DNA from: Pacificibacter marinus
GTDB lineage: Bacteria; Pseudomonadota; Alphaproteobacteria; Rhodobacterales; Rhodobacteraceae
Assembly (NCBI RefSeq): GCF_900109555.1
Contig: NZ_FNZV01000015.1
Span: 33,961-97,960 of the forward strand
DNA: 64,000 nt
Direction: 5' to 3'
This document shows, in pieces, positions 21,356 to 30,297 of this stretch; the stretch's first letter is position 1, and each line of letters starts with the position of its first letter. The notes beneath the pieces are model-generated. The model was not told the origin of the DNA. It worked only from the letters and a program-made list of their open reading frames with translations, and did not search any database. Both the position numbers and the translations under genes were made by a program.

Positions 21356-22513
21356 ATGCTTAATGCTGCAACTGATACGACCACACATCCGATCAACTCT
21401 CTTGGCTTTGCCAAGCCCCCATCTGAGACACGCGTTGTCGTTGCCATGTCTGGCGGCGTCGACAGTTCTGTTGTGGCGGCGCAATTGGCAGAAGAGGGCT
21501 ATGATGTCGTTGGAGTGACCTTGCAGCTGTACGACCATGGCGCAGCTTTGTCGAAAAAAGGCGCATGCTGTGCGGGACGTGATATTCACGATGCGCGGCG
21601 CGTCGCCGAAGAAATGGGCTTTCCGCATTACGTTTTGGATTACGAGAACGTGTTTAAAGACGCGGTGATCGATGAATTTGCCGACAGCTACTTGGCGGGC
21701 GCGACGCCTGTGCCCTGTATTCGCTGCAACGAGCGGGTGAAATTCAAAGACCTTTTGAACACGGCCAAAGATTTGGACGCCGATTGCATGGCCACAGGTC
21801 ACTATATTCAGCGTAAAATGGGCAAGAACGGTGCGGAGTTGCATTCCGCAGCCGACGCAAACCGTGACCAAAGCTATTTCTTGTTCTCAACCAAAGAAGA
21901 GCAATTGGATTATCTGCGCTTTCCATTGGGGCACCTTGCCTCAAAAGCCGAAACACGCGCTTTGGCGGCAAAATACGGATTGGCCGTGGCGGACAAGCCC
22001 GACAGCCAAGACATTTGTTTTGTGCCAAACGGTAATTATGCCTCTGTGATTGAAAAACTGCGCCCTGGGGCTGCGGAACCGGGTGACATTGTCGACACCG
22101 ATGGCACTGTTTTGGGCCAGCACAACGGCGTGTTGCATTACACTGTCGGTCAACGTCGCGGGCTTGGCATCGGTGGCTTGGCTGATCCGCTTTATGTGGT
22201 CAAATTGGATGTCGATAAAAAACAGGTCATCGTTGGCCCGAAAGACATGCTTGCCACGCGCAAAATTCCTGTGCGTGAAATCAATTGGCTGGGCGATGAG
22301 CCGCTGTCATCACGTAAAGAATGGCATGTATTGGTTCGTGTGCGCTCAACCCGTCCACCACGTGAAGCAATCATTCGCCCTATTTCTGATACAGAAGCCG
22401 AGGTGGAATTGATCGTCGCTGAAGAAGGCGTCTCAGCAGGCCAAGCGTGCGTGTTCTATGATGATAACAGCACGCGCATCTTTGGTGGCGGCTGGATTTG
22501 GCGCGGGTATTAA
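21356..22513 (+). CDS. mnmA: tRNA-specific 2-thiouridylase MnmA
   Basis: This 385-residue enzyme adds sulfur to the wobble uridine (s2U34) of tRNA-Lys, -Glu and -Gln. The PP-loop [13 protein letters not shown] is near the N-terminus, and the catalytic cysteines are in [11 protein letters not shown] and SQDICFVP. Family segments [16 protein letters not shown] and [10 protein letters not shown] are present. The ATG at 21356 is preferred over an in-frame TTG at 21350 because GGAAAGG (21341-21347) is eight bases away. A terminator follows. Confidence 0.96.
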   Translation: MLNAATDTTTHPINSLGFAKPPSETRVVVAMSGGVDSSVVAAQLAEEGYDVVGVTLQLYDHGAALSKKGACCAGRDIHDARRVAEEMGFPHYVLDYENVFKDAVIDEFADSYLAGATPVPCIRCNERVKFKDLLNTAKDLDADCMATGHYIQRKMGKNGAELHSAADANRDQSYFLFSTKEEQLDYLRFPLGHLASKAETRALAAKYGLAVADKPDSQDICFVPNGNYASVIEKLRPGAAEPGDIVDTDGTVLGQHNGVLHYTVGQRRGLGIGGLADPLYVVKLDVDKKQVIVGPKDMLATRKIPVREINWLGDEPLSSRKEWHVLVRVRSTRPPREAIIRPISDTEAEVELIVAEEGVSAGQACVFYDDNSTRIFGGGWIWRGY

Positions 22514-22555
22514 CCCTGAACGCTATTAGATTTTGAGCCCTATAAAATGAAAATG

Positions 22556-22596
22556 GCCCATGTGTGCGTAAGAATACGTCTGCACATGGGCTTTTT
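22556..22596 (+). terminator. Terminator after mnmA
   Basis: GCCCATGTG at 22556-22564 pairs with CACATGGGC at 22583-22591. An inner TGCGTA/TACGT helix lies within, and TTTTT follows. It lies 43 bases after the mnmA stop and just before the end of the converging membrane-protein gene. Confidence 0.8.
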
Positions 22597-22601
22597 CGCA
22601 G

Positions 22602-23081
22602 TTAGGGTGCAGGCAATTCCACAGAACGCTTCATAAGCAGTGCCATCAGATGCGCCATGATGATCGTCATTCCAACATGCCCGATAAAGGATGACTGCGT
22701 ATATGTGCCAAAACCCATCATAAATGTCCGCCCAATAACTGGGGCCAAAAGACCTTGGGCGACGAACCACAAGATGAACCCTGATACAAACCCCGTAAAC
22801 CAAACGCGCGTCGGCATCAGCAGACGGATCAAATAGGTGAACACCCCAAATCCAAGCGCTCCAATCACAAAGTGAATCGGAAAGGCCGCGATGTGGGACA
22901 GTTTCACCCCTGTAAATTTCGCAGTCATCGCAATCACCAGATTAGACGGTTGCAAGGTGACGCCAAACAGAGCGGGCGAGATCAACCACGCATAAAGTTC
23001 AAAGGCAATTTCGCCGATCAAACCTGCAAGGACGACAGATAATAGAATTTTCGTGTTTGTAAGGGATTGAACGGTTTGCAT
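22602..23081 (-). CDS. Hypothetical four-helix membrane protein
   Basis: This 159-residue protein has about four hydrophobic helices and few charged residues. Helices run roughly through residues 12-32, 60-85, 93-115 and 130-150. I do not recognise the family. The loop FTGVKLSHIAAFPIHFVIG has two histidines near the membrane, and another lies in SFIGHVGMTIIMAHLMALL, so metal or heme binding is possible but unproven. AGAGAA precedes the ATG. It sits alone between mnmA and lpxB; 118 bases without features separate it from lpxB. Confidence 0.7.
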   Translation of the reverse strand: MQTVQSLTNTKILLSVVLAGLIGEIAFELYAWLISPALFGVTLQPSNLVIAMTAKFTGVKLSHIAAFPIHFVIGALGFGVFTYLIRLLMPTRVWFTGFVSGFILWFVAQGLLAPVIGRTFMMGFGTYTQSSFIGHVGMTIIMAHLMALLMKRSVELPAP

Positions 23082-23199
23082 AATTTTCTCTTTTTGATGT
23101 GTCGCGCTTACGTACGAGCACGCCACATCAACAACAAGAAACGTCTCTTCACAACCGATAGAAACTCCGCGAGCGGACTGTGATCCGTGCAAATCAAAG

Positions 23200-24366
23200 T
23201 TAAGGTTTTGCTTTGCGCACTCCATCCAAAATGGCCCGTGCCGCCCGCAAACCGGGGGCGTCACCACCCTGCCCCAAACGTTGCATGGTCAAATCAAGCG
23301 CTGCGGTTTGCGCATCTGGGTTTTGCAGAACGTTACTAAGCGCTTTTGCGATCTCTTTAGGCTGGCACTTTTGCGCCAGATATTCCGGTACAACGCGTGT
23401 CTCAGACACCAAATTGACCAAAGTGACGGTGTCGATCAGCAATTTACGCTCAACGATCTTTTGCGTCAGCCATTGCATTTTATAGGCGATCACCATCGGC
23501 GTTTGGTTGGCCGCAAGTTCAAGCGACACAGTACCAGACGCCGCCAAAGCGATGTCTGCGGCTTTGAACGCGGCGCGTTTGGCATATTTGTCACTGGATT
23601 TGATCAAGATCGGTTGCACGGGCCAATCGGCGATTTTCTCGCGCACAAGCGCCTCAACAGGACCAGCCATGGGCAACACATAACGCGCATCGGGATGGGT
23701 TTTAGCAAACAGGCCAAGCGCAGCACCGAAATCATCAGAAAGCCTTGCAACCTCGCCTTTACGTGATCCCGGCAGGACCAGAACCAAAGGCGCCTTGTTG
23801 ATTTGGAATTCAGCGCGGAATGCCGCGACTTCGGCGTCTGTGGCGACATATTCGGTCGACACAGGATGGCCGACAAAATCACAGCGCAACCCTTTGGCCT
23901 CAAAATAACGCGGTTCAAACGGAAATAACGCCAGAACTTGATCGACTTTTGCGGCCATTTTAGCAGCCCGTTCAGGACGCCATGCCCAAACAGTCGGGGC
24001 AACATAATGGCAAATGCGCAGATCGGATTGCGCTTTGACAATATCCGCGACGCGCAGGCAAAAATCAGGGCTGTCGATGGTCAAAATCACATCAGGTGCC
24101 CATGCGATTGCAGCCTCGGCAGTCTCGCGAATACGGCGTTTGAGGTGAAAATACTTGGGCAAGATTTCCATGATGCCCATCAATGACAATTCATCCATCG
24201 GGAATAGGCTTTCCAGACCTTGTTCGGCCATCAAAGGCCCACCAACACCGCGAAAATCCACATTGTGCAAAGATTTCAGCCCCGCCATGGCAGCGGCACC
24301 CAATTTATCGCCAGACTGCTCGCCAGCGATGATAAAGACTTTCAAGTTTAGGGCGTCAGTGTTCAT
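23200..24366 (-). CDS. lpxB: Lipid-A-disaccharide synthase
   Basis: This 388-residue GT-B glycosyltransferase condenses UDP-diacylglucosamine with lipid X to the tetraacyl disaccharide of lipid A, at the inner membrane. Family motifs include IAGEQSGDKLGA near the N-terminus, GVGGPLMAEQGLESLFPM, and LALFPFEPRYFEAKGL with CDFVGHPV, then VLPGSRKGEV and ALAASGTVSLELA. It overlaps lpxI by four bases and is the last gene of the leftward outer-membrane biogenesis run. Confidence 0.97.
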   Translation of the reverse strand: MNTDALNLKVFIIAGEQSGDKLGAAAMAGLKSLHNVDFRGVGGPLMAEQGLESLFPMDELSLMGIMEILPKYFHLKRRIRETAEAAIAWAPDVILTIDSPDFCLRVADIVKAQSDLRICHYVAPTVWAWRPERAAKMAAKVDQVLALFPFEPRYFEAKGLRCDFVGHPVSTEYVATDAEVAAFRAEFQINKAPLVLVLPGSRKGEVARLSDDFGAALGLFAKTHPDARYVLPMAGPVEALVREKIADWPVQPILIKSSDKYAKRAAFKAADIALAASGTVSLELAANQTPMVIAYKMQWLTQKIVERKLLIDTVTLVNLVSETRVVPEYLAQKCQPKEIAKALSNVLQNPDAQTAALDLTMQRLGQGGDAPGLRAARAILDGVRKAKP

Positions 24367-25145
24367 TGAGCTTTCAGGAAAATACCTGCCTCTTCAACGC
24401 GGGATTTAACCGCCATGCGATTAAGCACGATGACCTGTCTTGCCGGAATGATCAGCCCCGCCAAACCAGCCGCGATAACGGCGTCAATTGTGTTTGGACC
24501 AATGGTGGGTATGTCGATGCGCAAGTCTTGTGAGTGTTTCGGAGCTTTGACAAACACGCCTTTGGCGCGGCGCAGATGTTCGGGGGTTTGTGCCACATAG
24601 CCAAGCATTGAATCCGTGCCCTGCAACGTCTCGATTCCCAACATCATCCCGCCAGCACAGACAGCGCCTTGGCCGACATCCAAGGGGGACAAAGCGCCCA
24701 ACACCTCAAGCGCACGTGCGGCGTCTTTGTCGTCTTGTTTACTGGGCTTTGTGCCCCAAATCGTGTCATGATCCAACACCAAGTCAGGGCAAATATCGAC
24801 AGCACTTTTGATCGCAAAACCTTGGTCATCAAACACCGCCAGAACTTCGCGCAGCAACGCGTCATCTCCCTTGCCCAAAGACATGGCCAAACGCAGCGCG
24901 TGGCGGTCCAGCAAAGCAGGGTTCACTTTGGGGCGCGCCATGGCACCCGCAAAAGCCACGGATGTAACATCACTTTGCTTTAACGCCTTAAACAGCCGTC
25001 CAAGCTTTTCGATCCGTGCAGGGATGTGTTCAATACCATCGGGCACTGACGTGTCATCAAGGGTCACATACACAGGGGCATCCAAAGCAGCGGCCAAAAG
25101 CCGTGGCAGTTCCCCTGATCCCGCGATGATAGCAGTTCTGCTCAT
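24363..25145 (-). CDS. lpxI: UDP-2,3-diacylglucosamine pyrophosphatase LpxI
   Basis: This 260-residue DUF1009 enzyme hydrolyses UDP-2,3-diacylglucosamine to lipid X. It is the alphaproteobacterial replacement for LpxH. The N-terminus AIIAGSGELPRLLA and the central GAMARPKVN, GKGDDALLREVL and CAGGMMLGIETLQGTDSML blocks identify it; the conserved C-terminal part has DLRIDIPTIGPNT. It lies between lpxA and lpxB, as usual in this lineage. Confidence 0.95.
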   Translation of the reverse strand: MSRTAIIAGSGELPRLLAAALDAPVYVTLDDTSVPDGIEHIPARIEKLGRLFKALKQSDVTSVAFAGAMARPKVNPALLDRHALRLAMSLGKGDDALLREVLAVFDDQGFAIKSAVDICPDLVLDHDTIWGTKPSKQDDKDAARALEVLGALSPLDVGQGAVCAGGMMLGIETLQGTDSMLGYVAQTPEHLRRAKGVFVKAPKHSQDLRIDIPTIGPNTIDAVIAAGLAGLIIPARQVIVLNRMAVKSRVEEAGIFLKAQ

Positions 25146-25155
25146 GCGTGAGACC

Positions 25156-25953
25156 CTATTTAGGTGTTAAAAACCCGCGATCACTGTCGCCCATGACAAA
25201 GGCAATCATCCGCGCCACATATTCGCTATCGAAATCTTCTGACAGGCGCGCGGCACGATCTTTGAACGATCCCTCGCCCTGTTTGAGCATCTGAAACGCG
25301 GCACGCAGTTGGTTGATGTCATCGCGTGGCACGCCGCGACGCTTGAGCCCCACCAGATTGAGACCGTCCAATTCAGCGCGTGGCCCTTGTACCAAAGCCA
25401 GCGGCAAGACATCTGCCGTGACCATAGACAAAGCGCCAACGATAGCCCCTTGGCCAATGCGCACAAATTGATGAATGCCAGACAGTCCGCCGATGATAAC
25501 ATCGTCGTCAATCACGCAGTGGCCCGCGACGGCAACGGAATTGACCAAGATCACTCGATTGCCGATCTGCGCATCATGTGCAACATGCGCTGAGGCCATA
25601 AGCAAATTGTCGTCACCAAGACGCGTGACACCGCCACCACCCTCGGTTCCGAGGTTCAGCGTGACATATTCGCGAATACGGTTGCGCTTGCCGACGACCA
25701 ATTTGGTCGCCTCGCCTTTGTATTTCAAATCCTGTGGGATCGCACCGATAGAGGCGAATTGAAAGATCACCGTGTCATCGCCAATGTTTGTGTCACCAGA
25801 CACAACAACATGGCTTTTCAACGTGACGCCAGCCCCTAAAACGACCTGCGGCCCCACCAGACAAAACGGGCCGATGACGCAGTTTGGCCCCACAACAGCG
25901 CCGTCTTCGATGATGCTTGAGGGGTGAATTTTGGCACTTGGATCTATGCTCAT
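25156..25953 (-). CDS. lpxA: Acyl-ACP-UDP-N-acetylglucosamine O-acyltransferase LpxA
   Basis: This 265-residue left-handed beta-helix enzyme catalyses the first step of lipid A synthesis, moving a 3-hydroxyacyl chain from ACP to UDP-GlcNAc. The N-terminus SIDPSAKIHPSSIIEDGAVV starts the hexapeptide repeats. The catalytic histidine lies in the LLMASAHVAHDAQIGN stretch, and the C-terminal helical domain begins near GLKRRGVPRDDI. The start at 25953 has GGAG six bases upstream; an in-frame GTG at 25992 is a weaker alternative. Confidence 0.95.
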   Translation of the reverse strand: MSIDPSAKIHPSSIIEDGAVVGPNCVIGPFCLVGPQVVLGAGVTLKSHVVVSGDTNIGDDTVIFQFASIGAIPQDLKYKGEATKLVVGKRNRIREYVTLNLGTEGGGGVTRLGDDNLLMASAHVAHDAQIGNRVILVNSVAVAGHCVIDDDVIIGGLSGIHQFVRIGQGAIVGALSMVTADVLPLALVQGPRAELDGLNLVGLKRRGVPRDDINQLRAAFQMLKQGEGSFKDRAARLSEDFDSEYVARMIAFVMGDSDRGFLTPK

Positions 25954-26006
25954 CGAGGGCTCCGAATGTAAGGTCGTCTTGCGGTCAGGCACATTGAGAG
26001 ATCAGA

Positions 26007-26465
26007 TCACTCTTTGGGCAAATCCATCATCGCGGTAAAGGATGCTTCGCACGCAAGCTCGCCATCTACTTCGGCGCGACCATCGAATTTCCACACTTTG
26101 CCGCCACCGCGTTTGGTGGTGATGTGCATTTTCAACACATCGCCGGGAACGACTTTGCGGCGAAATTTGCAGGCCTCGATAGACATGAAATAGACCAGAA
26201 AATCTTTGTCAGCGAGACCGTTTTCCACGCCAACCATCACCGCCGCCGTTTGCGCCATCGCTTCGACAATAGTCACACCGGGCATGATGGGGGCACCTGG
26301 AAAGTGACCTTGGAAATGTGGCTCGTTGAAAGTGACGTTTTTAAGCCCAGTGCAGGTCTCTGCGCCATTGATATCAACAACGCGGTCTACCAGCAAAAAC
26401 GGATACCGATGCGGGATAATGCGCTGAATAAGATCGATATCTGCTGTTTTGAAGCTCTCTGTCAT
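26007..26465 (-). CDS. fabZ: 3-hydroxyacyl-ACP dehydratase FabZ
   Basis: This 152-residue hot-dog fold dehydratase of type II fatty acid synthesis makes trans-2-enoyl-ACP. The family start [14 protein letters not shown] and the catalytic block [18 protein letters not shown] (His and, further on, Glu of VEAMAQT) are intact. It sits directly upstream of lpxA, balancing phospholipid and lipid A synthesis for the same hydroxyacyl-ACP pool. In many proteobacteria lpxD lies between skp and fabZ. Here 218 non-coding bases (26466-26683) occupy that place, and no gene is seen in them. Confidence 0.96.
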   Translation of the reverse strand: MTESFKTADIDLIQRIIPHRYPFLLVDRVVDINGAETCTGLKNVTFNEPHFQGHFPGAPIMPGVTIVEAMAQTAAVMVGVENGLADKDFLVYFMSIEACKFRRKVVPGDVLKMHITTKRGGGKVWKFDGRAEVDGELACEASFTAMMDLPKE

Positions 26466-26683
26466 GTTCGTCCCTTGTCGTATTTCGTGTCTTTGCCCTT
26501 GTGGGCCTGTTGTTTGTAACCTGATCATGCTCAGACTGCGTCCGAAAGTCCAGCGCCTCCAATCGTCGGTGGTCGTTGGGGCATTTCAAGGCTGGCCACG
26601 CAGTGTCACGTTTGTGCGTGAGAGCATGTGTGTACCAATGGTGCCTTGTCCTGACAAGTCAGCATGTTCGTTTATGGCTTTGT

Positions 26684-27364
26684 CTACGGGTCAGTCGTAT
26701 CAGTGGGGACAGTTGCCCCGATATCATCTTTGCCTTCGATGTCTGCATCCGTGTCTGACTTAGTGTTTATCTGGGCATCCAATCGCCTGACGGCTTCGAC
26801 CGAAATATCAATACTGCCCGACATCAAATATATTTGCTTGCGTTCAAACACTGCAACGGCGCCCACTTCGCGGGCAATCTGTGTGAGAACAACATTCAAA
26901 TTTTGCTCAAAATCACGCGCTCCTTGGTCATAAGCCTGCTGCACGGCATCTGATTTGGCCTTTTGCTCTGATCGAATGGCGGTCACTTTGGCGTCAAACG
27001 CATCCGCTTTAAATTTGAAAGCGGCGCTGGACAAGCTGTCTTTAAGAGCTGAAAGATTTTGTTCTTCTGCTTCTAAATCTGCGTAGATTTCATCATTTTC
27101 GGCCACAAGTTCGGCGCGCAACGTTTCAATTTTCGCGTCAAGCGCCTGTCCCAGTTTGGACTCGAGAAAGATTTTTTCTCGGTCAAACGCAATGATCGGC
27201 GCATGCAACACCTGCCCAGAGGGCGCGGGCGTTGCAGCATTTGTATCAAGCGTAACACGAGGCAGATCCATTGGCGTGTCCAAGGTGTCTTGTGCCGCAG
27301 CGGATGTCAAAACAAGCACTGCGCTGGCACAAATCCCCAAACAAACTGACCAGATCTGCCTCAC
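26684..27364 (-). CDS. OmpH/Skp-like periplasmic chaperone
   Basis: This 226-residue secreted protein has a signal peptide (residues 1-24, cleavage after the SAAAQ region). A long helical coiled coil (about 75-160, rich in Glu, Ala, Lys) matches Skp. Skp holds unfolded outer-membrane proteins on their way to BamA. The conserved middle (IIAFDREKIFLESKLGQAL) and the C-terminal VAVFERKQIYLMSGSIDIS are present. The acidic Asp/Thr-rich tail is variable in the family. It follows bamA by two bases. Confidence 0.9.
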   Translation of the reverse strand: MRQIWSVCLGICASAVLVLTSAAAQDTLDTPMDLPRVTLDTNAATPAPSGQVLHAPIIAFDREKIFLESKLGQALDAKIETLRAELVAENDEIYADLEAEEQNLSALKDSLSSAAFKFKADAFDAKVTAIRSEQKAKSDAVQQAYDQGARDFEQNLNVVLTQIAREVGAVAVFERKQIYLMSGSIDISVEAVRRLDAQINTKSDTDADIEGKDDIGATVPTDTTDP

Positions 27365-27366
27365 GT

Positions 27367-29709
27367 TTAGAACTCGGTCGCGATGGTCAAATCAAAGTTT
27401 TGCACGCTGTCGTAGTCTTCTTTTTGCAAGGCCCGTGAAAAGTTAAACCGCAAAGGACCAATGGGGGTTTTCAAAAAGATGGACGCCCCAATAGCCGTGC
27501 GCCAGTTCAAATCATCGCTGCCGGCTGCATCAATGTTATTATCAAGCCCCCAGACAGACCCGTGATCCAAGAACAACCCGCCTTTGATCCCGTATTCTTC
27601 TGGCAGTCCCAATGGGAAATTCGCCTCTAAACGTGCAGCGGCGTAGTAATTGCCACCCAACGCAACGCCATCCGCATCGGCCTGATCGCGTGCGCCAATG
27701 CCGCCAGGTTCAAACCCGCGAATGATAGATGTACCTGAAAAGAAACGATCTGAAACACGCGTGTCCATGCCGTCGCCCTTGATGGCACCGCCTTCGATGC
27801 TGGCGCGCAAAGTCACCGCTTCGTTCATGACTTTGGTTTCGGCTGCAAGTTCGGCAGTGCTGCGCAGATATGCGACATCGCCCCCAAGGCCAGCATAGTC
27901 TTGGCTGAATTTAAATGAGAACCCTGCATTTGGATTGACACCATTGCGGCGCGTATCAAAGCTATAAGTGTAGCCGACAGATTGCTCAAAGACCCGCCCA
28001 TCATCAACATCACTTTGGATGATATCAGGTAGAACATTAGCATCGGGGTTTGTCAGTTCACTCATCCCAGCACGGTAGCGTACAGCCAAACGACCACGCT
28101 CAGACACGGGGAATGTTAGGCTTGGCGATACATACAGCTGTCTTTCTGTGTGATCGGAATAGCTTGGGTTTGACAGCCCATATGATGCGGACAGGCCAAA
28201 GGCCACATCGCGACCAAGGAACGCTGGTTCCACAAAATTGAACGACAGGTTCCCGTCATCAAGTTGCGTGGTCAGGTTAAAGGACAGTCGCTGTCCACGG
28301 CCCAAAAAGTTCGATTCGCTGTAAGACGCAATCAAGTTAGCGCCCGAAGACACCGAATAATTTGCACCGAATGAAAAGCTACCTGTTGGTGCCTCATCAA
28401 CGTCTACATCCACAATCACCTGCTGCTCAGAAGAGCCGGCGCGGGCATCAACCCGTGCATCGCTAAAGAACCCAAGCGCACGAATGCGGCTGGCGGATTC
28501 GCGGATTTCGCGGGGATTGAATGGATCGCCCTCAACAACGCGGAACTGTTGACGTACAACACGGTCCAGTGTGGTGGCGTTGCCTTCAATGTCGATACGT
28601 TCCACAAAAACACGTGGGCCGCGTATGAGCACAAATTCGATATCGAGCGCTTGTGAGCGATCATTGCGCGTGACGCGTGGCTCAACGCGCAAGAAATCGA
28701 TGCCTTTTTTGGTCGCCAAACGTTCCATACGCTCAACGACATTTTCAACGGCAACCGGTGAATATGTCTGGCCAGAGCGAATGTTGAGAACTTTATTGAA
28801 CTCAGCAGCATCCGCTTCGGGCACTTCAGACACCGTGCTGACAGTGCCAAAATCAAAGCTTTGGCCTTCGCGCACGTTGAACGTCAAGAAATACGCATTG
28901 CGTTCGCGTGAAAATTCAGCGGCGACATTCAAAATTTCGAAATCGACATAACCGCGTGACGTGTAGAAATCCGTCAAAACGCGTTTGTCGAATTCAACAC
29001 GGTCTTCGGCGAATGTATCGCGGCCAACCAAAAAGCGAAATACGCCAGCTTGCTTGGATTCCAAAACGCGGCGCAAACGTGTGTCCGAGAAATCGCGGTT
29101 ACCCACGAATGTCAGGCGCTCGATTTCAACGCCTTTGCCCTCGGTCACTTCAAACACAACATCAACGCGGTTGTCGTTTCTGCGGATGATGCGCGGCGTG
29201 ACTGTGGCGGCCAATTGGCCTTTGGTCTCATAAATTTCTGTAATCGTGGCAGCGTCAAATTCGACCGTTGCGGGGGAATAGGCGCGGCGGGCTTGGGTTT
29301 TGATCGCAGGCAGCAAACTGTCGTCACTGACCTTGCTGTTTCCTTCGATGTTGATCCGCGACACGGTTGGGAATTCAGCGACTTTAATCACCAAACGCGC
29401 GCCTTCTGGCACAAATTCAACAGATTCAAACAATCCGGAGCCCAAAACACGTTGATATGCGTCATTCAATTCGCCGGCAGAGACCCCTTGCCCACGCACG
29501 ATTCCCGCGTAGGACAAAATCGTATCTGAAGAAACCCGTCCATTGCCTTCAATCGCGACAGAGTTAAACCGAAACTCTTGCGCATAAGCAGCACTGGGAA
29601 AAGCAATGTAAGAGGTTGATCCCATTGCAAAAGCTGCACATGAAAGTGCAAGAGCACGCGGCAAAGAGCCGCGCAGGATGGTGTGAATTCCACGTTTTTG
29701 AAACCGCAT
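27367..29709 (-). CDS. bamA: Outer membrane protein assembly factor BamA
   Basis: This 780-residue Omp85 protein is the core of the complex that inserts beta-barrel proteins in the outer membrane. A signal peptide ends near AYAQEFRF (about residue 45). Five POTRA domains follow (about 46-420), with VEGN-type strands such as VAIEGNGRVSSDTI and IEGNATTLDRVV. The C-terminal beta-barrel ends with phenylalanine (TIATEF), as needed for barrel assembly. The start at 29709 gives a normal signal peptide; a longer frame adds 40 residues with no such function. Confidence 0.97.
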   Translation of the reverse strand: MRFQKRGIHTILRGSLPRALALSCAAFAMGSTSYIAFPSAAYAQEFRFNSVAIEGNGRVSSDTILSYAGIVRGQGVSAGELNDAYQRVLGSGLFESVEFVPEGARLVIKVAEFPTVSRINIEGNSKVSDDSLLPAIKTQARRAYSPATVEFDAATITEIYETKGQLAATVTPRIIRRNDNRVDVVFEVTEGKGVEIERLTFVGNRDFSDTRLRRVLESKQAGVFRFLVGRDTFAEDRVEFDKRVLTDFYTSRGYVDFEILNVAAEFSRERNAYFLTFNVREGQSFDFGTVSTVSEVPEADAAEFNKVLNIRSGQTYSPVAVENVVERMERLATKKGIDFLRVEPRVTRNDRSQALDIEFVLIRGPRVFVERIDIEGNATTLDRVVRQQFRVVEGDPFNPREIRESASRIRALGFFSDARVDARAGSSEQQVIVDVDVDEAPTGSFSFGANYSVSSGANLIASYSESNFLGRGQRLSFNLTTQLDDGNLSFNFVEPAFLGRDVAFGLSASYGLSNPSYSDHTERQLYVSPSLTFPVSERGRLAVRYRAGMSELTNPDANVLPDIIQSDVDDGRVFEQSVGYTYSFDTRRNGVNPNAGFSFKFSQDYAGLGGDVAYLRSTAELAAETKVMNEAVTLRASIEGGAIKGDGMDTRVSDRFFSGTSIIRGFEPGGIGARDQADADGVALGGNYYAAARLEANFPLGLPEEYGIKGGLFLDHGSVWGLDNNIDAAGSDDLNWRTAIGASIFLKTPIGPLRFNFSRALQKEDYDSVQNFDLTIATEF

Positions 29710-29818
29710 GACAGCTTTCTCATTGACCCAAGTTATAAGTTGAGTAACGGGAATATTTGCCCTTGTCAAAAGGCGCGCGCATCCAGCGTGTCTAAGCGGC
29801 ATCTCTTTGCCCCACAGC

Positions 29819-29844
29819 AAAAAGGGCAACCAGCGGGGTGCCCT
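29819..29844 (-). terminator. Leftward terminator between the 43-codon gene and bamA
   Basis: On the leftward strand AGGGCA and TGCCCT form a stem around a 10-base loop, followed by TTTTT. This separates transcription of the small membrane-protein gene from bamA, so bamA should have its own promoter in 29710-29818. Confidence 0.6.
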
Positions 29845-29942
29845 AGCTCTTTCAGCGTTATCTTAGTGGTATAGCGTGCAACATAAACATCACCCAACGT
29901 CAGTTGAGCATCTCTTTTGCGATGTGTTTGGATGCTACGGGT

Positions 29943-30074
29943 CTATAAAAATAGATTACCAAACATGGAACCAACAACAAGTGCGACGGCGATAGTCGCA
30001 CCGTATAAAAGGCGATCCCAGTTCAAACTGGCCAGCATAGAAATGCTGTTATAACTCGCTATGATTGCTGTCAT
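29943..30074 (-). CDS. Small 43-residue membrane protein
   Basis: The frame encodes a polar N-terminal half (MTAIIASYNSISMLASLNWD) and one hydrophobic helix (about residues 22-41). A strong ribosome site, GAGG with a six-base spacer, precedes the ATG at 30074. It lies between rseP and bamA in an otherwise conserved gene order, and a terminator follows at 29819-29844, so it is probably its own transcription unit. The function is unknown; a role near the Bam complex or RseP is only a guess from position. Confidence 0.6.
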   Translation of the reverse strand: MTAIIASYNSISMLASLNWDRLLYGATIAVALVVGSMFGNLFL

Positions 30075-30207
30075 GATTGACCTCACTCTACATATAGACG
30101 TGGTTTCGAGGAAAACTCTTTGAGGAATATTCCCCAAAAAACACACATCCAGTAAAATTTTATATTTACCTTAAAAATATAATTAACAAAAAATTATGGC
30201 AAGAATG

Positions 30208-30229
30208 GGGCCGCAGCACGCGGCGGCCC
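30208..30229. other. G/C-rich hairpin downstream of rseP
   Basis: GGGCCGC and GCGGCCC flank an eight-base loop, in an otherwise AT-rich 223-base gap (30075-30297). No T-run follows on either strand, so it is not a standard terminator. It may still end or stabilise the rseP transcript. Confidence 0.35.
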
Positions 30230-30297
30230 TATAATCTTGAATGAGTATTGTACATCAAACTGGCCCAATGGGACGCCTGCGAACCGCTGATTGTGCT

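Noticed and set aside
30160..30200. TTAA-rich stretch resembling a CtrA box
   Set aside because: The two TTAA halves are eight bases apart rather than seven.
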